Positions 1 to 9,944 are shown, counted from the first letter of the stretch. The stretch: DNA of 64,000 bases from Moorena sp. SIO3I8 (GCF_010692325.1 NZ_JAAHHW010000002.1:200527-264526); one strand, 5' to 3'. Notes: generated by a model from the sequence alone, not told the origin. Numbers and translations: made by a program.

Positions 1-1199
1 AGGGCTTTCACTGCCTTGGTAGCTGCTAACAAGGGACTGGTCAACCGGTTAGCGAGATAGACAGCTACTGCAGCAACTAATAAGGTGGTCAGGGAGATTC
101 CCAGGGTCAGGGTGAGGAGTAATTGTCGCTGGGGCAGAAATGCGATCGCATCTGGGGTGGCCATGACTGCTACCCAGGGCAGGTCAGGTAAGTCGTTGAT
201 TTTACGAAAGGGGGTATAGGCTAGCAGATCCTGATGCTTTTTGACCTGATCAGATGTGACTAGAGTATTTGGTTTATCAGCAGTTAGCAGTTCTTTGGCG
301 TCCGGGAATACCTTGGTTAGGGGCTGATTAACGATCTTGCTTTGGTTGGAGAGAAAAATTTTACCGTTGGTGGTATTGATTAAGTAAAGTTCTTCGCGAT
401 CGCTGCCCATCAGGTTGATCGAATCTTGAAGGTATTGGATGGGCATCCGGGATTGGATAACTGCGACCAGCTTTTGTGTATTTTCGTCAAGTACCGGTGC
501 AGCTAAGTAAAGGGATAACTGACCAGACGCATCCGAGTGTATCGGTTGACTAATCGCCGGTTGTTTGGTCTTGATCACCTGCTCAAAATAAGACCGGGAG
601 CTGGGATTATCTACCGGAGTCTGATTAGATTTGGCAATCACTTTGCCTGTTAAGTCGAAAACAGCTATACTGTCGTAGACTTGGTAAATGTCTTCGTAGC
701 GGTTTAATAATAGGGATTGTCTTTCCGAAAGGGAGCTGGTCTGCTGTTGACTGGAATTAGTAAAAACTGGGAGCGTAGCTAGAACTCGAATATCGGCATA
801 GCGGTCTTGTATGAAGCCCTTGAGGTTGTCTTCTAGGCTAACTACCCTAGCAATGTTATTTTGGGAAATTTCTTGGGTAATAGATTGCTTAGCTAAGTTA
901 TAGGCAATAGAGCCAATCAGCAGCACAGGAATAGTGCCTAGGGTGATCAATAATGATGTTACTTTAGTTTTTAAGCTGAGTTTAAGACCCCCAGAGCGTT
1001 TGGAACTGCTAGGTGCTTCAGAGGAGCCTATAGGCTCAGCCCCATCCTGAGCCGAGTTTTGGCTTGGTTCTGTGCTAGTCAAATTTATAACTGAGTCCAA
1101 TTCAGCATGGTGACGATACCTGTCTTTGGTTACCCCTTGACTATTTAAATCCTGATTAATTTCATTATTATATATTGATTTATCAAATTCTTTCACCAT
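1..1199 (-). CDS. Methyl-accepting chemotaxis protein, partial (3' end outside window)
   Basis: This minus-strand reading frame starts at ATG 1199 and runs off the left edge. About 75 polar N-terminal residues precede a membrane segment near residue 90 (VTSLLITLGTIPVLLIGSIA). A periplasmic sensor of roughly 260 residues with double-CACHE character follows (DLTGKVIAKSN, YLAAPVLDENTQKLVAVIQS). A second membrane segment near residue 370 (LTLGISLTTLLVAAVAVYLA) leads into the start of a HAMP linker (NRLTSPLLAATKAV). The signalling domain is not in the window. The order PatA-like regulator, CheW, receptor matches cyanobacterial Pix/Hmp/Ptx-type clusters that control pilus motility or hormogonium behaviour. 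A CheA is expected further left. The receptor class is clear; the ligand is unknown. Confidence 0.85.
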   Translation of the reverse strand, partial: MVKEFDKSIYNNEINQDLNSQGVTKDRYRHHAELDSVINLTSTEPSQNSAQDGAEPIGSSEAPSSSKRSGGLKLSLKTKVTSLLITLGTIPVLLIGSIAYNLAKQSITQEISQNNIARVVSLEDNLKGFIQDRYADIRVLATLPVFTNSSQQQTSSLSERQSLLLNRYEDIYQVYDSIAVFDLTGKVIAKSNQTPVDNPSSRSYFEQVIKTKQPAISQPIHSDASGQLSLYLAAPVLDENTQKLVAVIQSRMPIQYLQDSINLMGSDREELYLINTTNGKIFLSNQSKIVNQPLTKVFPDAKELLTADKPNTLVTSDQVKKHQDLLAYTPFRKINDLPDLPWVAVMATPDAIAFLPQRQLLLTLTLGISLTTLLVAAVAVYLANRLTSPLLAATKAVKA

Positions 1200-1349
1200 A
1201 AAAAAGCACCATTACCTGGCTACAAACTTATTTTTTATCAAAGCATTGATATATCTATTATCTAAAAAAAAAGTATCGTTTGAGGGTAGTTTTAAATTAA
1301 CAATCAACAATTCCCAGCTGGCATTGAGTTTAAGTCAATTCCCGTTAAA

Positions 1350-1883
1350 TTAGGTGTTGTGTAAAAGAGATGAAGCCATAATTGCCAAACCATCTAGTAC
1401 TAACAAAATTTCTTGCTCTTGCAAAGCGCATCCCCGTAAGTAGGGAACCAAACCCGATGACACTTCTCCCAGTGGAGATTGAATACAATCGGGTGTGAGT
1501 CGCAACACCCCTTCAATGCTTTGGACTGCAACCCCTAAAGACGCTGACTGATTACGGAGCGTCACTATGTTGTACTGTTGAACATTAGTTTCTACGGTCG
1601 GTAAACCTAGCATTTGAGCTAGATCAATTACCCACAAAACACGAGAACGCCGATTCATCAACCCCTGTACGTACAGGGGCATATTTGGCATGGGGGTCAG
1701 ACGCTCTTGGGGCAAGACTAGAACTTCCTGGGCTTGATGCATAGATATAACCGCAGGGGTTTGTTCATTTAACAAAAATTTAAGATAAGCATCCCCGATA
1801 TTATTGTGTTCTTCAGATGGTTTGGTTATACTAGCTAACTGAGACCAGGTTTGGGGGGTATGGGCTAGTGCTGACGTATTCAT
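1350..1883 (-). CDS. CheW-like adaptor protein
   Basis: This 177-residue protein consists of a single CheW-like domain from about residue 30 to 170. Recognisable stretches are VLVLPQERLTPMPNMPLYVQ, GLMNRRSRVLWVIDLAQMLG and GVAVQSIEGVLRL, the usual beta-barrel core. CheW proteins couple chemoreceptors to the CheA kinase. The gene lies 150 bp upstream of the chemoreceptor on the same strand and 230 bp downstream of the PatA-like regulator, so the three probably form one operon. It corresponds by position to pixI/hmpC of related clusters. Assigning it to a particular cluster type is inference. Confidence 0.85.
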   Translation of the reverse strand: MNTSALAHTPQTWSQLASITKPSEEHNNIGDAYLKFLLNEQTPAVISMHQAQEVLVLPQERLTPMPNMPLYVQGLMNRRSRVLWVIDLAQMLGLPTVETNVQQYNIVTLRNQSASLGVAVQSIEGVLRLTPDCIQSPLGEVSSGLVPYLRGCALQEQEILLVLDGLAIMASSLLHNT

Positions 1884-2113
1884 TAATTCACAAGTAAACC
1901 TATGTTAGGAGACCGATCATTGGTGAGTTGATATATAATTTCTGAGTTTGCCAAGATATTGGTTAAGTAAACTCTAACCAATAGACTAACCTATAATAGT
2001 AACCTATAACAGAGGGATATGTTTTTATAAAACCACCCTAAATGTCTGAATAAATCAACACCGAATTCAGCTTTTTATCCTTGATAGATATAAAGTAGAT
2101 AGATACCCAATGA

Positions 2114-3184
2114 TTAGTTGAGATGTTTAAACACTATCTTGAGGAGATCGGATTGGTTAAACGGTTTAGTCAAGTAACCAGATGCTCCAACAAGTTTAGC
2201 CTTAGCTCGGTCTAGGAAACCAGTATTGCCAGTTACCATAATAATTGGGGTATGTTTAAAAAGTGAATGCTTTCGTAACAGAGAACATAGCTCATAACCA
2301 TCTAAGTTTGGCATGGCAACATCGAGTAAAATTAGGTCAGGCTTAATGCGGATAACTTGCATTAATGCCCTAACTGGGTCATTAATCATGACAACAGAGA
2401 AACTTTTATCTTCCAAGAAGGAGTTAATGGCATTTAAAACACTTGTACTATCATCAATGCAAGCAATCTTGTAAGTTTTACTGGTAGACGTTGGTTGTTG
2501 ATTAACCGAGGTATGATGCTGAAATCTCTGCTCTAATGGAGCCGAGTTATTTAGAGAGGATTCGTGAATTGAGTTCAATGGTGTAGAATTTCCGATTGGG
2601 ACTACAGAATGAGAGCTATAGGGATTATTCACTGGCTTTGATTGAGAAGAGGGCTGATGTTGTAACTGTTCGTAACAGTGTTCAACAATTGTGCGAAGGT
2701 CAAGCCTACAAAATTTATGCAAATCCTCAGATGGATTAGTTTCCAGTAATTGGTAAGTTCCTTCTTTCTCTGACAGCAGAGAACCTATTACCTCTTCAGC
2801 CAATTCTTCGATTAGACTTGCTGCCTGAACGGAATTCAGATAATGTTGATTGACCAACCAACAAATTGCTTGGTAATCTGAAGGATAACTTGAAGTACTG
2901 TTTAAGTTGGCTTCAAAGAGCAGACGAACCTGAACCCGAACGGCACTAACAAGGGTAGTAATTCTACGACTTAGACGAGATAAGTAATGGTCTAGGCGAT
3001 CAAAGGGGTTGATGGAGTTTGAGGCATAGATTAATTTACCATTTTCTAGATAGATTGACCAAGAAACTGAACCACTAGATACTTGTAAACATCCATTGGC
3101 ATGACGACTGGATAATTGAGCCAATAAGGAAAGGGGGTTTAGTTTTTTATCATGCCTGTAGCTATTGATGTAGGTGGAGTTCAT
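2114..3184 (-). CDS. PatA/PixG-like response regulator (DUF4388 plus receiver)
   Basis: This protein has 356 residues. Residues 1-180 look like the N-terminal domain of PatA/PixG proteins (DUF4388 type; GCLQVSSGSVSWSIYLENGK, IYASNSINPFDRL). A Ser/Asn/Gln-rich linker follows at about 180-235. The C-terminal receiver spans about 238-356, with acidic pocket IACIDDS, phospho-acceptor in LILLDVAMPNLDGYE, Thr in VTGNTG and Lys in LTKPF, so phosphorylation residues are present. PatA-like proteins act with CheY-, CheW- and receptor-like partners in phototaxis, hormogonium motility and heterocyst patterning. It is first in the likely operon with the CheW and chemoreceptor genes. No separate CheY lies between them. 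Confidence 0.85.
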   Translation of the reverse strand: MNSTYINSYRHDKKLNPLSLLAQLSSRHANGCLQVSSGSVSWSIYLENGKLIYASNSINPFDRLDHYLSRLSRRITTLVSAVRVQVRLLFEANLNSTSSYPSDYQAICWLVNQHYLNSVQAASLIEELAEEVIGSLLSEKEGTYQLLETNPSEDLHKFCRLDLRTIVEHCYEQLQHQPSSQSKPVNNPYSSHSVVPIGNSTPLNSIHESSLNNSAPLEQRFQHHTSVNQQPTSTSKTYKIACIDDSTSVLNAINSFLEDKSFSVVMINDPVRALMQVIRIKPDLILLDVAMPNLDGYELCSLLRKHSLFKHTPIIMVTGNTGFLDRAKAKLVGASGYLTKPFNQSDLLKIVFKHLN

Positions 3185-4474
3185 TTTTATCTAATCCGCT
3201 GTAAATCAATTGATGAAAAAAATCAATACTAATGATTGATTTCCTTGGCGTAATAGTTAGCTACATCCTAGCTAGGGTAGATTCCGTAAAGTTTTATTGA
3301 AGTGAAATTATTTTTTTAACTAAAAATCGATTTTCCAAACAAATAACAGCCATACCCTAACTAAAACTGTACAATAGGTTATGTGACTAGTAAAGATTAC
3401 CTAATCAACTTAGGTAGTAGCTGCTTCCCTGAATTTGATATCTCAGAAATGAATGGGAGCTGAGATTCAAAAATTAAACGGTTTTAAGTTATTTGAAAAA
3501 AAATGAGGGGTGGATTCTCATTTGCATTGCACCATGACATCCAAGAGTGAAGGGTAACTATAGTCAGCTTGCATACACCCTCTAGGGACAGAAAAACTTT
3601 CCCAATACTAGATTAACCAAAAATTCACTCGTTGTCAATTATCATAACAAGATTGTGTATCATCTGTGTAAAGCTTATATAAATAGTTTTTTTCAATGGA
3701 TGAAGTTAGTGTAATTAATCAGTGACTATTTACTGACTGGCAGAAAATATTACCTAACAATGGGTCAGGGAAAAAGTCTCGGAATTTATCATGATAGTCG
3801 GAAGTACTGCTCTAATCAATAAGAAGCTTAGCTAAAATCACTTTAAGATTTGGCTAATTACATTAACGACAAATTAGTTAAGATAACCAAAATTGCACTT
3901 GTCAATATCCTTATTGTCAAGTTAAAATTGACTGAGGTCAGACTAGCCTATGGCAACTCGAAAAAAGCGTCTACGTATATAGAGCCCCTATATAACCCTA
4001 CTATGCGCAAGTTTGGGGGGCTAGTGCAAGATAAGAGGTAGATTAATAGTATATTACTATAGTAATTAGTTTTTGTGATTGCCAGCAAAGAAGTGCTTTC
4101 CATCAGCAGGGTGATTTGCTCGAAACGTTTTCCGCTCTACAGGAAGACGCAAAAAAATAGTTAGCTTAAATAAGACCTTACTTTGGCAGTCTACCCTGGG
4201 AGGAATTGTCTCCCATTATAGGAATAACGTTACGAATAAACTTGTCTGGATGCTAGCTACCGTTAACAATTAACAATCAACGCTAGGAATGTTGCGGAAA
4301 CATTTCCTAGGCTATATCTTGTCGTTTTATCGATTGGTTAGACAAGTATCGGGAGATATTAATCCCTTACAAAGCCAGTTGATGTTACATTTGGGCTTAA
4401 TTTTTTATCAAGTCCTATTAAATTCCGCTATAGCTATAAACTCAGTTACAAACGTCTTTTATTAATCAAATATT
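3185..4474. other. Intergenic region, about 1.3 kb
   Basis: This AT-rich stretch separates the divergent chemotaxis operon from the glycosyltransferase genes and should hold both promoters. I see no convincing gene. A 63-codon TTG-initiated frame at 3850-4041 has low-complexity composition and no recognisable family. The purine-rich ends and several A/T tracts do not resolve into a clear element. Confidence 0.5.
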
Positions 4475-5770
4475 ATGACTCATTTTGGCATCATTTGTCC
4501 GGCTGCTTCTGGTCATATTAACATGATGACTACTTTAGGTTATGAACTGAAACAGCGTGGTCATCGCGTCACCGTATTGGGAATTGAAGATGTTCAAGAA
4601 AAAGTTCTAGCTGCAGGATTAGAATTTCAGGTTATTGGCAAGTCTGATTTTCCCAAAGGAACAACGAAAGACATATTTACTAAACTAGGTAATCTCAGTG
4701 GAATTAAGGCATTTAAGTATACAATCAATTCGTTTGTAAATGTAGCCAAAATGTCTCTTAGGGATGCCCCAGAAGTAATTAAAACAGCAGGTATAGAGCT
4801 ATTGTTAGTCGATCAAGCTTCTCCAGAAGGAGGAACTATCGCTGACTATCTAGACATTCCTTTTGTTAGTGTATCCAGTTCCTTAATTTTCAATCGAGAA
4901 ATAAGTGTTCCTCCCGTTATGACGTCCTGGAATTATGACCCTTCATGGCGGGGAATTCTACGGAATAGACTAGGTTATGTACTGGTTTATTTTATGAGTA
5001 AGTCTCTGCGAAAAGTTATTGGTTATCATCGTAAAAAATGGAATTTATCTTCCTATAATAATGTGAATGAACAGTATTCCCAATTGGCTCAAATTAGTCA
5101 AGAGCCTCCTGAACTTGAATTTCCCAGAAAAGAACTACCATCTTGTTTTCATTTCACAGGTCCGTATCATTATTCAAATTCAGCTAGTCGAGAATCAATT
5201 CCCTTTCCCTATGATAAATTAACTGGACAACCCTTAATATATGCTTCGATGGGAACGTTACAAAATCAGCTCCTCTCGATTTTTTCAATGATTGCAGAAG
5301 CTTGTGTGGGATTAGATGCGCAATTAGTCATTGGTTTAGGTGGGGGTACTAGTCCAGAATCTTTGCCAGAATTGCCGGTAAATCCGATAGTTGTTGGCTA
5401 TGCACCTCAATTAGAACTCTTAAAAAAAGCCACTCTAACTATCACTCACGGCGGGACGAATACTGTCATAGAATCGTTGACTAATGGAGTACCAATGGTA
5501 GCTATTCCCATTACTAACGATCAACCAGGAGTGGCGGCGCGGATCGCTTGGACAGGAACAGGGGAAGTAATACCTTTGGGAAAAGTCAGGGTGGAGAAGT
5601 TACAAAAGGCTATCAAACGAGTCTTAACCGAAGATTCCTATAAAAAGAATGCTTTGAGGCTACAAGAGGCAATTACACGAGCAGGGGGAGTGAGTCGAGC
5701 TGCTGATATTATCGAGCAGGTTGTTGCTACAGGTAAACCCGTTATTTCTGAGATCACTACCCAACATTGA
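4475..5770 (+). CDS. GT1-family glycosyltransferase (MGT/YjiC-like), copy 1
   Basis: This 431-residue protein belongs to the UGT/MGT superfamily (COG1819 type), soluble GT-B enzymes that move sugar from a nucleotide-sugar to lipids, carotenoids, polyketides or other small molecules. The N-terminal acceptor-side Rossmann fold begins with FGIICPAASGHINMMTTLGY and ELKQRGHRVTVLGIED. The donor-binding half contains IYASMGTLQNQ and the signature VVGYAPQLELLKKATLTITH followed by GGTNTVIESLTNGVPMVAIP. The His, Gly-rich loop and Glu that normally contact the donor diphosphate are present. It stands 120 bp upstream of a close paralogue. The acceptor cannot be read from sequence. A nearby polyketide/lipid locus makes a lipid acceptor possible, but that is inference. 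Confidence 0.85.
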   Translation: MTHFGIICPAASGHINMMTTLGYELKQRGHRVTVLGIEDVQEKVLAAGLEFQVIGKSDFPKGTTKDIFTKLGNLSGIKAFKYTINSFVNVAKMSLRDAPEVIKTAGIELLLVDQASPEGGTIADYLDIPFVSVSSSLIFNREISVPPVMTSWNYDPSWRGILRNRLGYVLVYFMSKSLRKVIGYHRKKWNLSSYNNVNEQYSQLAQISQEPPELEFPRKELPSCFHFTGPYHYSNSASRESIPFPYDKLTGQPLIYASMGTLQNQLLSIFSMIAEACVGLDAQLVIGLGGGTSPESLPELPVNPIVVGYAPQLELLKKATLTITHGGTNTVIESLTNGVPMVAIPITNDQPGVAARIAWTGTGEVIPLGKVRVEKLQKAIKRVLTEDSYKKNALRLQEAITRAGGVSRAADIIEQVVATGKPVISEITTQH

Positions 5771-5890
5771 TATACTATTGACTATGGCGATATCGACGAA
5801 ATATATACTACTATAAATCGTAATAAATCACTAATTAAACACGATTAATTAGTATTAATTATACATTATTATAGTTTTTTATAAAATAAA

Positions 5891-7216
5891 ATGACTCATA
5901 TTGGCATCATTTGTCCTGCTACTTCTGGTCATCTTAATCCTATGACTACTTTAGGTTACGAACTGAAACAGCGTGGTCATCGCGTCACCGTATTAGGAAT
6001 TGAAGATGCTCAACCAAAAGTTCTAGCCGCAGGATTAGAATTTCAAGTGATTGGCAAGTCGGATTTTCCCAAAGGAACAACAAAAGACGTATTTATTAAA
6101 CTAGCTAATCTGAGTGGATTTAAGGCATTTCAGTATACAATGAATAGGATGGTCAATGTAGCAAAAATATTTCTTCGAGATGCTCCAGAAGTAATTAAAG
6201 CAGCAGGTATAGACCTATTGTTAGTCGATCAAGTTTCTCCAGAAGGAGGAACTATTGCTGAGTATCTAGACATTCCTTTTATTAGTGTATGCAGTGCCTT
6301 AATGCTGAATCGGGAAATAAGTGTTCCTCCCTGTATAACCTACTGGAATTATGACCCTTCATGGTGGGGAATTCTACGTAACAGAGTGGCTTATGCACTG
6401 CTTTCTATTATAGTGATCAAATCTATGCGAAAAGTTGTTGATCAGTATCGTAAGCAGTGGAATTTATATCCCTATCATAATCCCAATCACAGCTATTCCC
6501 AGTTGGCTCAACTAAGTCAACAACCTGCTGAATTTGAATTTCCTAGAACAGAACTACCGTCTTGTTTTCATTTCACAGGGCCTTATAGTAATCCAGGGAG
6601 TCGAGAACCTGCGCCTTTTCCTTATGAAAAGTTGACTGGACAACCATTAATTTATGCTTCTATGGGAACTTTACAAAATCGGCTTCTCTGGGTTTTTCAA
6701 ATGATTGCAGAAGCTTGTGTGGGATTAGATGCTCAATTAGTGATTGCTTTAGGTGGGAGTGCTAGTCCAGAATCTTTGCCAGAATTGCCCGGAAATCCCA
6801 TAGTTGTTGGCTATGCACCTCAATTAGAACTCTTACAAAAAGCCACTCTTACCATCACTCACGCAGGAATGAATACGACTCTAGAATCATTGAGTAATGG
6901 GGTACCAATGGTAGCTATTCCCATTACCAACGATCAACCAGGAGTGGCGGCGCGGATCGCTTGGACAGGAACAGGGGAGGTAATACCTTTGGGAAAAGTC
7001 AGAGTGGAGAAGTTACAAAAGGCTATCAAACGAGTCTTAACCGAAAATTCCTATAAAAAGAATGCTTTGAGGCTACAAGAGGGAATTAGACGAGCAGGGG
7101 GAGTGAGTCGAGCTGCTGATATTATCGAACAGGTTGTTGCTACAGGTAAACCAGTTTTTGTTTCAACAAAACCAAAAGTATTGAATCTAGGAATAAGAGA
7201 TTACCAAAATCCCTGA
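5891..7216 (+). CDS. GT1-family glycosyltransferase (MGT/YjiC-like), copy 2
   Basis: This 441-residue tandem paralogue has the same architecture and near-identical termini. The N-terminus reads IGIICPATSGHLNPMTTLGY. The donor motif is YAPQLELLQKATLTITHAG followed by MNTTLESLSNGVPMVAIP. The central acceptor-facing region has diverged more (LSIIVIKSMRKVVDQYRKQW against the shorter form in copy 1), suggesting a different acceptor. The last 250 bp or so are almost identical in DNA to copy 1, which points to recent duplication or gene conversion. The C-terminal tail differs (KPVFVSTKPKVLNLGIRDYQ). The catalytic class is confident; the substrate is unknown. Confidence 0.85.
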   Translation: MTHIGIICPATSGHLNPMTTLGYELKQRGHRVTVLGIEDAQPKVLAAGLEFQVIGKSDFPKGTTKDVFIKLANLSGFKAFQYTMNRMVNVAKIFLRDAPEVIKAAGIDLLLVDQVSPEGGTIAEYLDIPFISVCSALMLNREISVPPCITYWNYDPSWWGILRNRVAYALLSIIVIKSMRKVVDQYRKQWNLYPYHNPNHSYSQLAQLSQQPAEFEFPRTELPSCFHFTGPYSNPGSREPAPFPYEKLTGQPLIYASMGTLQNRLLWVFQMIAEACVGLDAQLVIALGGSASPESLPELPGNPIVVGYAPQLELLQKATLTITHAGMNTTLESLSNGVPMVAIPITNDQPGVAARIAWTGTGEVIPLGKVRVEKLQKAIKRVLTENSYKKNALRLQEGIRRAGGVSRAADIIEQVVATGKPVFVSTKPKVLNLGIRDYQNP

Positions 7217-7289
7217 TGCTTAATGGGGCAAAAAACTCCTGAAAGTATTGTTACGAGGAAGGGTTAAATTTAAGCTAAAAAGTTTACCC

Positions 7290-7519
7290 TATATAGCGTT
7301 TATCGTAGCTATGAAGTACACATTATTTTGTGCCTATTCCCTCTTTCCTCTTTTTTATTCTCTGCTCCCGTCTTGATGCAGCGGTGCATCGCTGCATCGC
7401 TGCTCCCTGCTCCCTGCTCCCTGCTCCCTAAAACCTTAAGTGCGACCCGTGGCTAATTTAATTAGCCACGGGTCGCACCTCATAAATTTGTATATCAAAA
7501 GTTGTATAGTTGCTATATA
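7290..7519. repeat. MITE-like element with TATATAGC ends, copy A
   Basis: It opens with TATATAGCGTTTATC and closes with the inverted end GCTATATA. A CTCCCTG microsatellite and a perfect palindrome lie inside. The same terminal pattern occurs at 9945-10057 and 21229-21408. It carries no coding capacity. Confidence 0.55.
7440..7478. repeat. Perfect 18-bp-stem palindrome
   Basis: GTGCGACCCGTGGCTAAT is followed by a 3-nt spacer (TTA) and its exact reverse complement. A degenerate copy lies at 63599-63640. As RNA it would form a very stable hairpin. It stands between convergent genes (glycosyltransferase copy 2 and a sulfotransferase), so it could terminate transcription from both sides, although no long T-run follows. 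Confidence 0.7.
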
Positions 7520-7679
7520 TATTAGCACTATTTCTGTCGCAAATTCTCGCGCTTAGTCCCATTAGGTAGTTTTCGTAGAGTGTTGGTAAAATTTTAAATA
7601 GGTAGGTCTTTTGGCAAATTAGAGACCTATCTTTTTAGACTACACAATGCTATTAGCTTTACATACCCAATATTTCAGC

Positions 7680-8684
7680 CTATTTTTTTGCCTCTTTATA
7701 ACCTTCCGCATATGAACCTGATATTTCCCTCATGTAAGGTTCTAACTTATGGAAAATTTTATCATATTTTTTGGTGACTTCTGGCAATAAGTTTATGGGA
7801 CGTGGTTCGATGACGCTTTCATAATCAAAATTTGATTTTGATTTTAATTTTAGAAAATCTAGACTCTTTAAAATGGTAGTTTTAGGGGCATCACATAGTT
7901 GTTCGTATGTGATATAAATATAGTCTGTTTTTGGTAAGTAAATAATATTATTGAAGTAGTAATGATGGAATTGAACAGTCTTTTGAGTAACTTTGCTTAA
8001 TGCGAAGTTAAAGTAAGGTGAATATAAAATTCGAGAGATTAAATGTCGAAGCGGTTGGTTTAATATATTTCTGTAATCTCTGGAAATTAGAGCAGTGTAT
8101 TCGCACCTAGTAGATAACATCAGACGTATGGCTTTTAGTTTAGAATTGATTATATGAATCGGATTACGGTGAATGAAAATAAACTTAGCTGCCGGAAAAA
8201 CACTCTTCACATACATATAATTTGGAAAATCCCATGGATTCTTCAGCAACAGAGGTTTATCTGGATCGGATACCAATTGAATTTTGCGGCATAACTCTTT
8301 TAAAATAGGTAAATTATTAGGGTTTAGACCTGCTCTTTTTCCGGTTTTATTATTAATAATAAAACCATACTCTTCTGGTAAATTTGGAGTTACAATTACT
8401 TTATCAATAGTGCGATTACTTATCCCCAATGATTTAAAAAGTTGCGCTAATTCTTGAATAGCCTGTTCTTCAGTTTGATTAATATGATTAAACAAAAGCT
8501 CATCATATTTCAGGATATGATAAGCTTTGACAAAGTTAAAACACTCCGTCGCCACCAATAGTTTGTATAATAAAGTTGTACCAGACCGATGATCTCCCAT
8601 AATAAAGATCGGATTAAAATCTACTTTTTGTAGCAAATTTAGGTAAGGTTTGTCAGAAACAGTATTATTAGTTTTAGATTGCAT
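7680..8684 (-). CDS. Sulfotransferase family protein
   Basis: This 334-residue protein has the P-loop-like 5'-phosphosulfate-binding signature near the N-terminus (FIMGDHRSGTTLLYKLL). The 3'-phosphate-binding region appears later (FPAAKFIFIHRNPIHIINS), as expected for PAPS-dependent sulfotransferases. These enzymes transfer sulfate to hydroxyl or amine groups of small molecules, lipids or glycans. It lies 98 bp downstream of a second sulfotransferase on the same strand. Both follow the polyketide/lipid genes that end at 10117, so tailoring of that product is plausible but unproven. AT-rich codon use is noticeable relative to the PKS genes, hinting at a different origin. Confidence 0.8.
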   Translation of the reverse strand: MQSKTNNTVSDKPYLNLLQKVDFNPIFIMGDHRSGTTLLYKLLVATECFNFVKAYHILKYDELLFNHINQTEEQAIQELAQLFKSLGISNRTIDKVIVTPNLPEEYGFIINNKTGKRAGLNPNNLPILKELCRKIQLVSDPDKPLLLKNPWDFPNYMYVKSVFPAAKFIFIHRNPIHIINSKLKAIRLMLSTRCEYTALISRDYRNILNQPLRHLISRILYSPYFNFALSKVTQKTVQFHHYYFNNIIYLPKTDYIYITYEQLCDAPKTTILKSLDFLKLKSKSNFDYESVIEPRPINLLPEVTKKYDKIFHKLEPYMREISGSYAEGYKEAKK

Positions 8685-8782
8685 ATTCTCTATCAGCCTT
8701 ATTTCTATGTTTGATAAAAAACTTGGTTACCTGTAGATACCACAAATGTCTTTAAGGGTTTGTGGCTCCCGTTTATTGTTAT

Positions 8783-9898
8783 TTATAGTTTATTGGTGAT
8801 CTGGTCAAATTTATACTCCTGATAAACAAATGAAAGGTCTTTCATAATCTGCTCTCTTGTTAAGTTAAATTCTTCAAGATTTCTGACACGATGTTTGCGT
8901 TTATAGTTTTTCTGTTGTTGCGCTTGTTCTTTGATAGAGTATTTTAATTGCTCGCTGGGATTAATTCCCGTAAAATTAACTATTTCTTCGAAGGCTTTAT
9001 ATAAATCAGATATTAATAAATTATAACGCATAATTCTGACGTTAATTTCTGGTATTTCTTGATTTTTTTTAAGCTGATAAAAATAGCGATAAAGGTCTAC
9101 ATTATAGCGATATCGCCTTTCTTCATATCGTTTTATTTTATCTAGTGGTATATTTTTTATCCCCCATTGGTTATCGAGAAAATTTCTATCCAGGGAAAGA
9201 TGAGAAGGAATTGTTTCGTGAGGTGAACGAACTAAATAGATAAATTTGGCATCTGGAAATATTTCTAGCAATGTTTTAATACGGTGAGTAGAAAAATGAA
9301 TTTGGGCAATTACTTGTTTTTTCCCTGTGTAATAGATATGCCGCTTTAAACAACTTTCAAAAAATTTTACTGAACTTCGACGACGAGATGCTGGTTGCTG
9401 ATCATGGAAGCGAAGCTCGGGATGCTCCTGATCATCAAAGGCTAGGGGTGTTGTTAAAAGCACAAATTGAGTATCGGCTTCGTGAAGAAATAATAGTTCT
9501 TCTTCTTCTACTCTGTCAAGAGAAATTCCATGTCCAATATCATCAGGTATCAGGGAGTTTAGATTGTGTTTAACTAAATAGTCAACCAGAGGTTTAACTA
9601 AAATACGAGCTGTAAGTGATGGCACAAAAATATGCCAAGCTTTGAATGTGCTAAATTCTTCTGTCTGGGTTAATACATGATGGAGGAAAGTAGTTCCACT
9701 CCGAGGGTGTCCAATGACAAATATCGGTTTCACCACTTTAATGTCACGATACTTAGAAAAGAAAATTTCATCTAAAGCCAGGGTTAGTCTAACAAAAATA
9801 AAAGCTAAGGGTGGCAAAAATACCCATAAAAAAAACCAGTGGCTTATCCCAAAGGTTTTCCAACAGGAAATAATAATTCGGTAATAAACTTTTAACAT
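8783..9898 (-). CDS. Sulfotransferase family protein with N-terminal membrane segment
   Basis: This 371-residue protein has a hydrophobic segment at about residues 18-45 (WFFLWVFLPPLAFIFVRLTL) that should anchor it to a membrane. The 5'-phosphosulfate loop follows (VIGHPRSGTTFLHHVLTQ) and then the 3'-phosphate site (FPDAKFIYLVRSPHETIPS). The layout matches membrane-bound Sulfotransfer_3-type enzymes. It differs clearly from its neighbour at 7680-8684, so the two are not a recent duplication. The membrane anchor fits a lipid-like acceptor. It is downstream of the O-methyltransferase gene on the same strand, but the 218-bp gap contains a MITE-like element and a hairpin, so co-transcription is uncertain. 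Confidence 0.8.
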   Translation of the reverse strand: MLKVYYRIIISCWKTFGISHWFFLWVFLPPLAFIFVRLTLALDEIFFSKYRDIKVVKPIFVIGHPRSGTTFLHHVLTQTEEFSTFKAWHIFVPSLTARILVKPLVDYLVKHNLNSLIPDDIGHGISLDRVEEEELLFLHEADTQFVLLTTPLAFDDQEHPELRFHDQQPASRRRSSVKFFESCLKRHIYYTGKKQVIAQIHFSTHRIKTLLEIFPDAKFIYLVRSPHETIPSHLSLDRNFLDNQWGIKNIPLDKIKRYEERRYRYNVDLYRYFYQLKKNQEIPEINVRIMRYNLLISDLYKAFEEIVNFTGINPSEQLKYSIKEQAQQQKNYKRKHRVRNLEEFNLTREQIMKDLSFVYQEYKFDQITNKL

Positions 9899-9944
9899 GT
9901 TTTATGTCCCAATTATGGTAAATAATTTTTAGTTAAAATAGACA

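Noticed and set aside
3850..4041. 63-codon plus-strand frame
   Set aside because: TTG start, no ribosome binding site, no recognisable family, AT-rich spacer composition.
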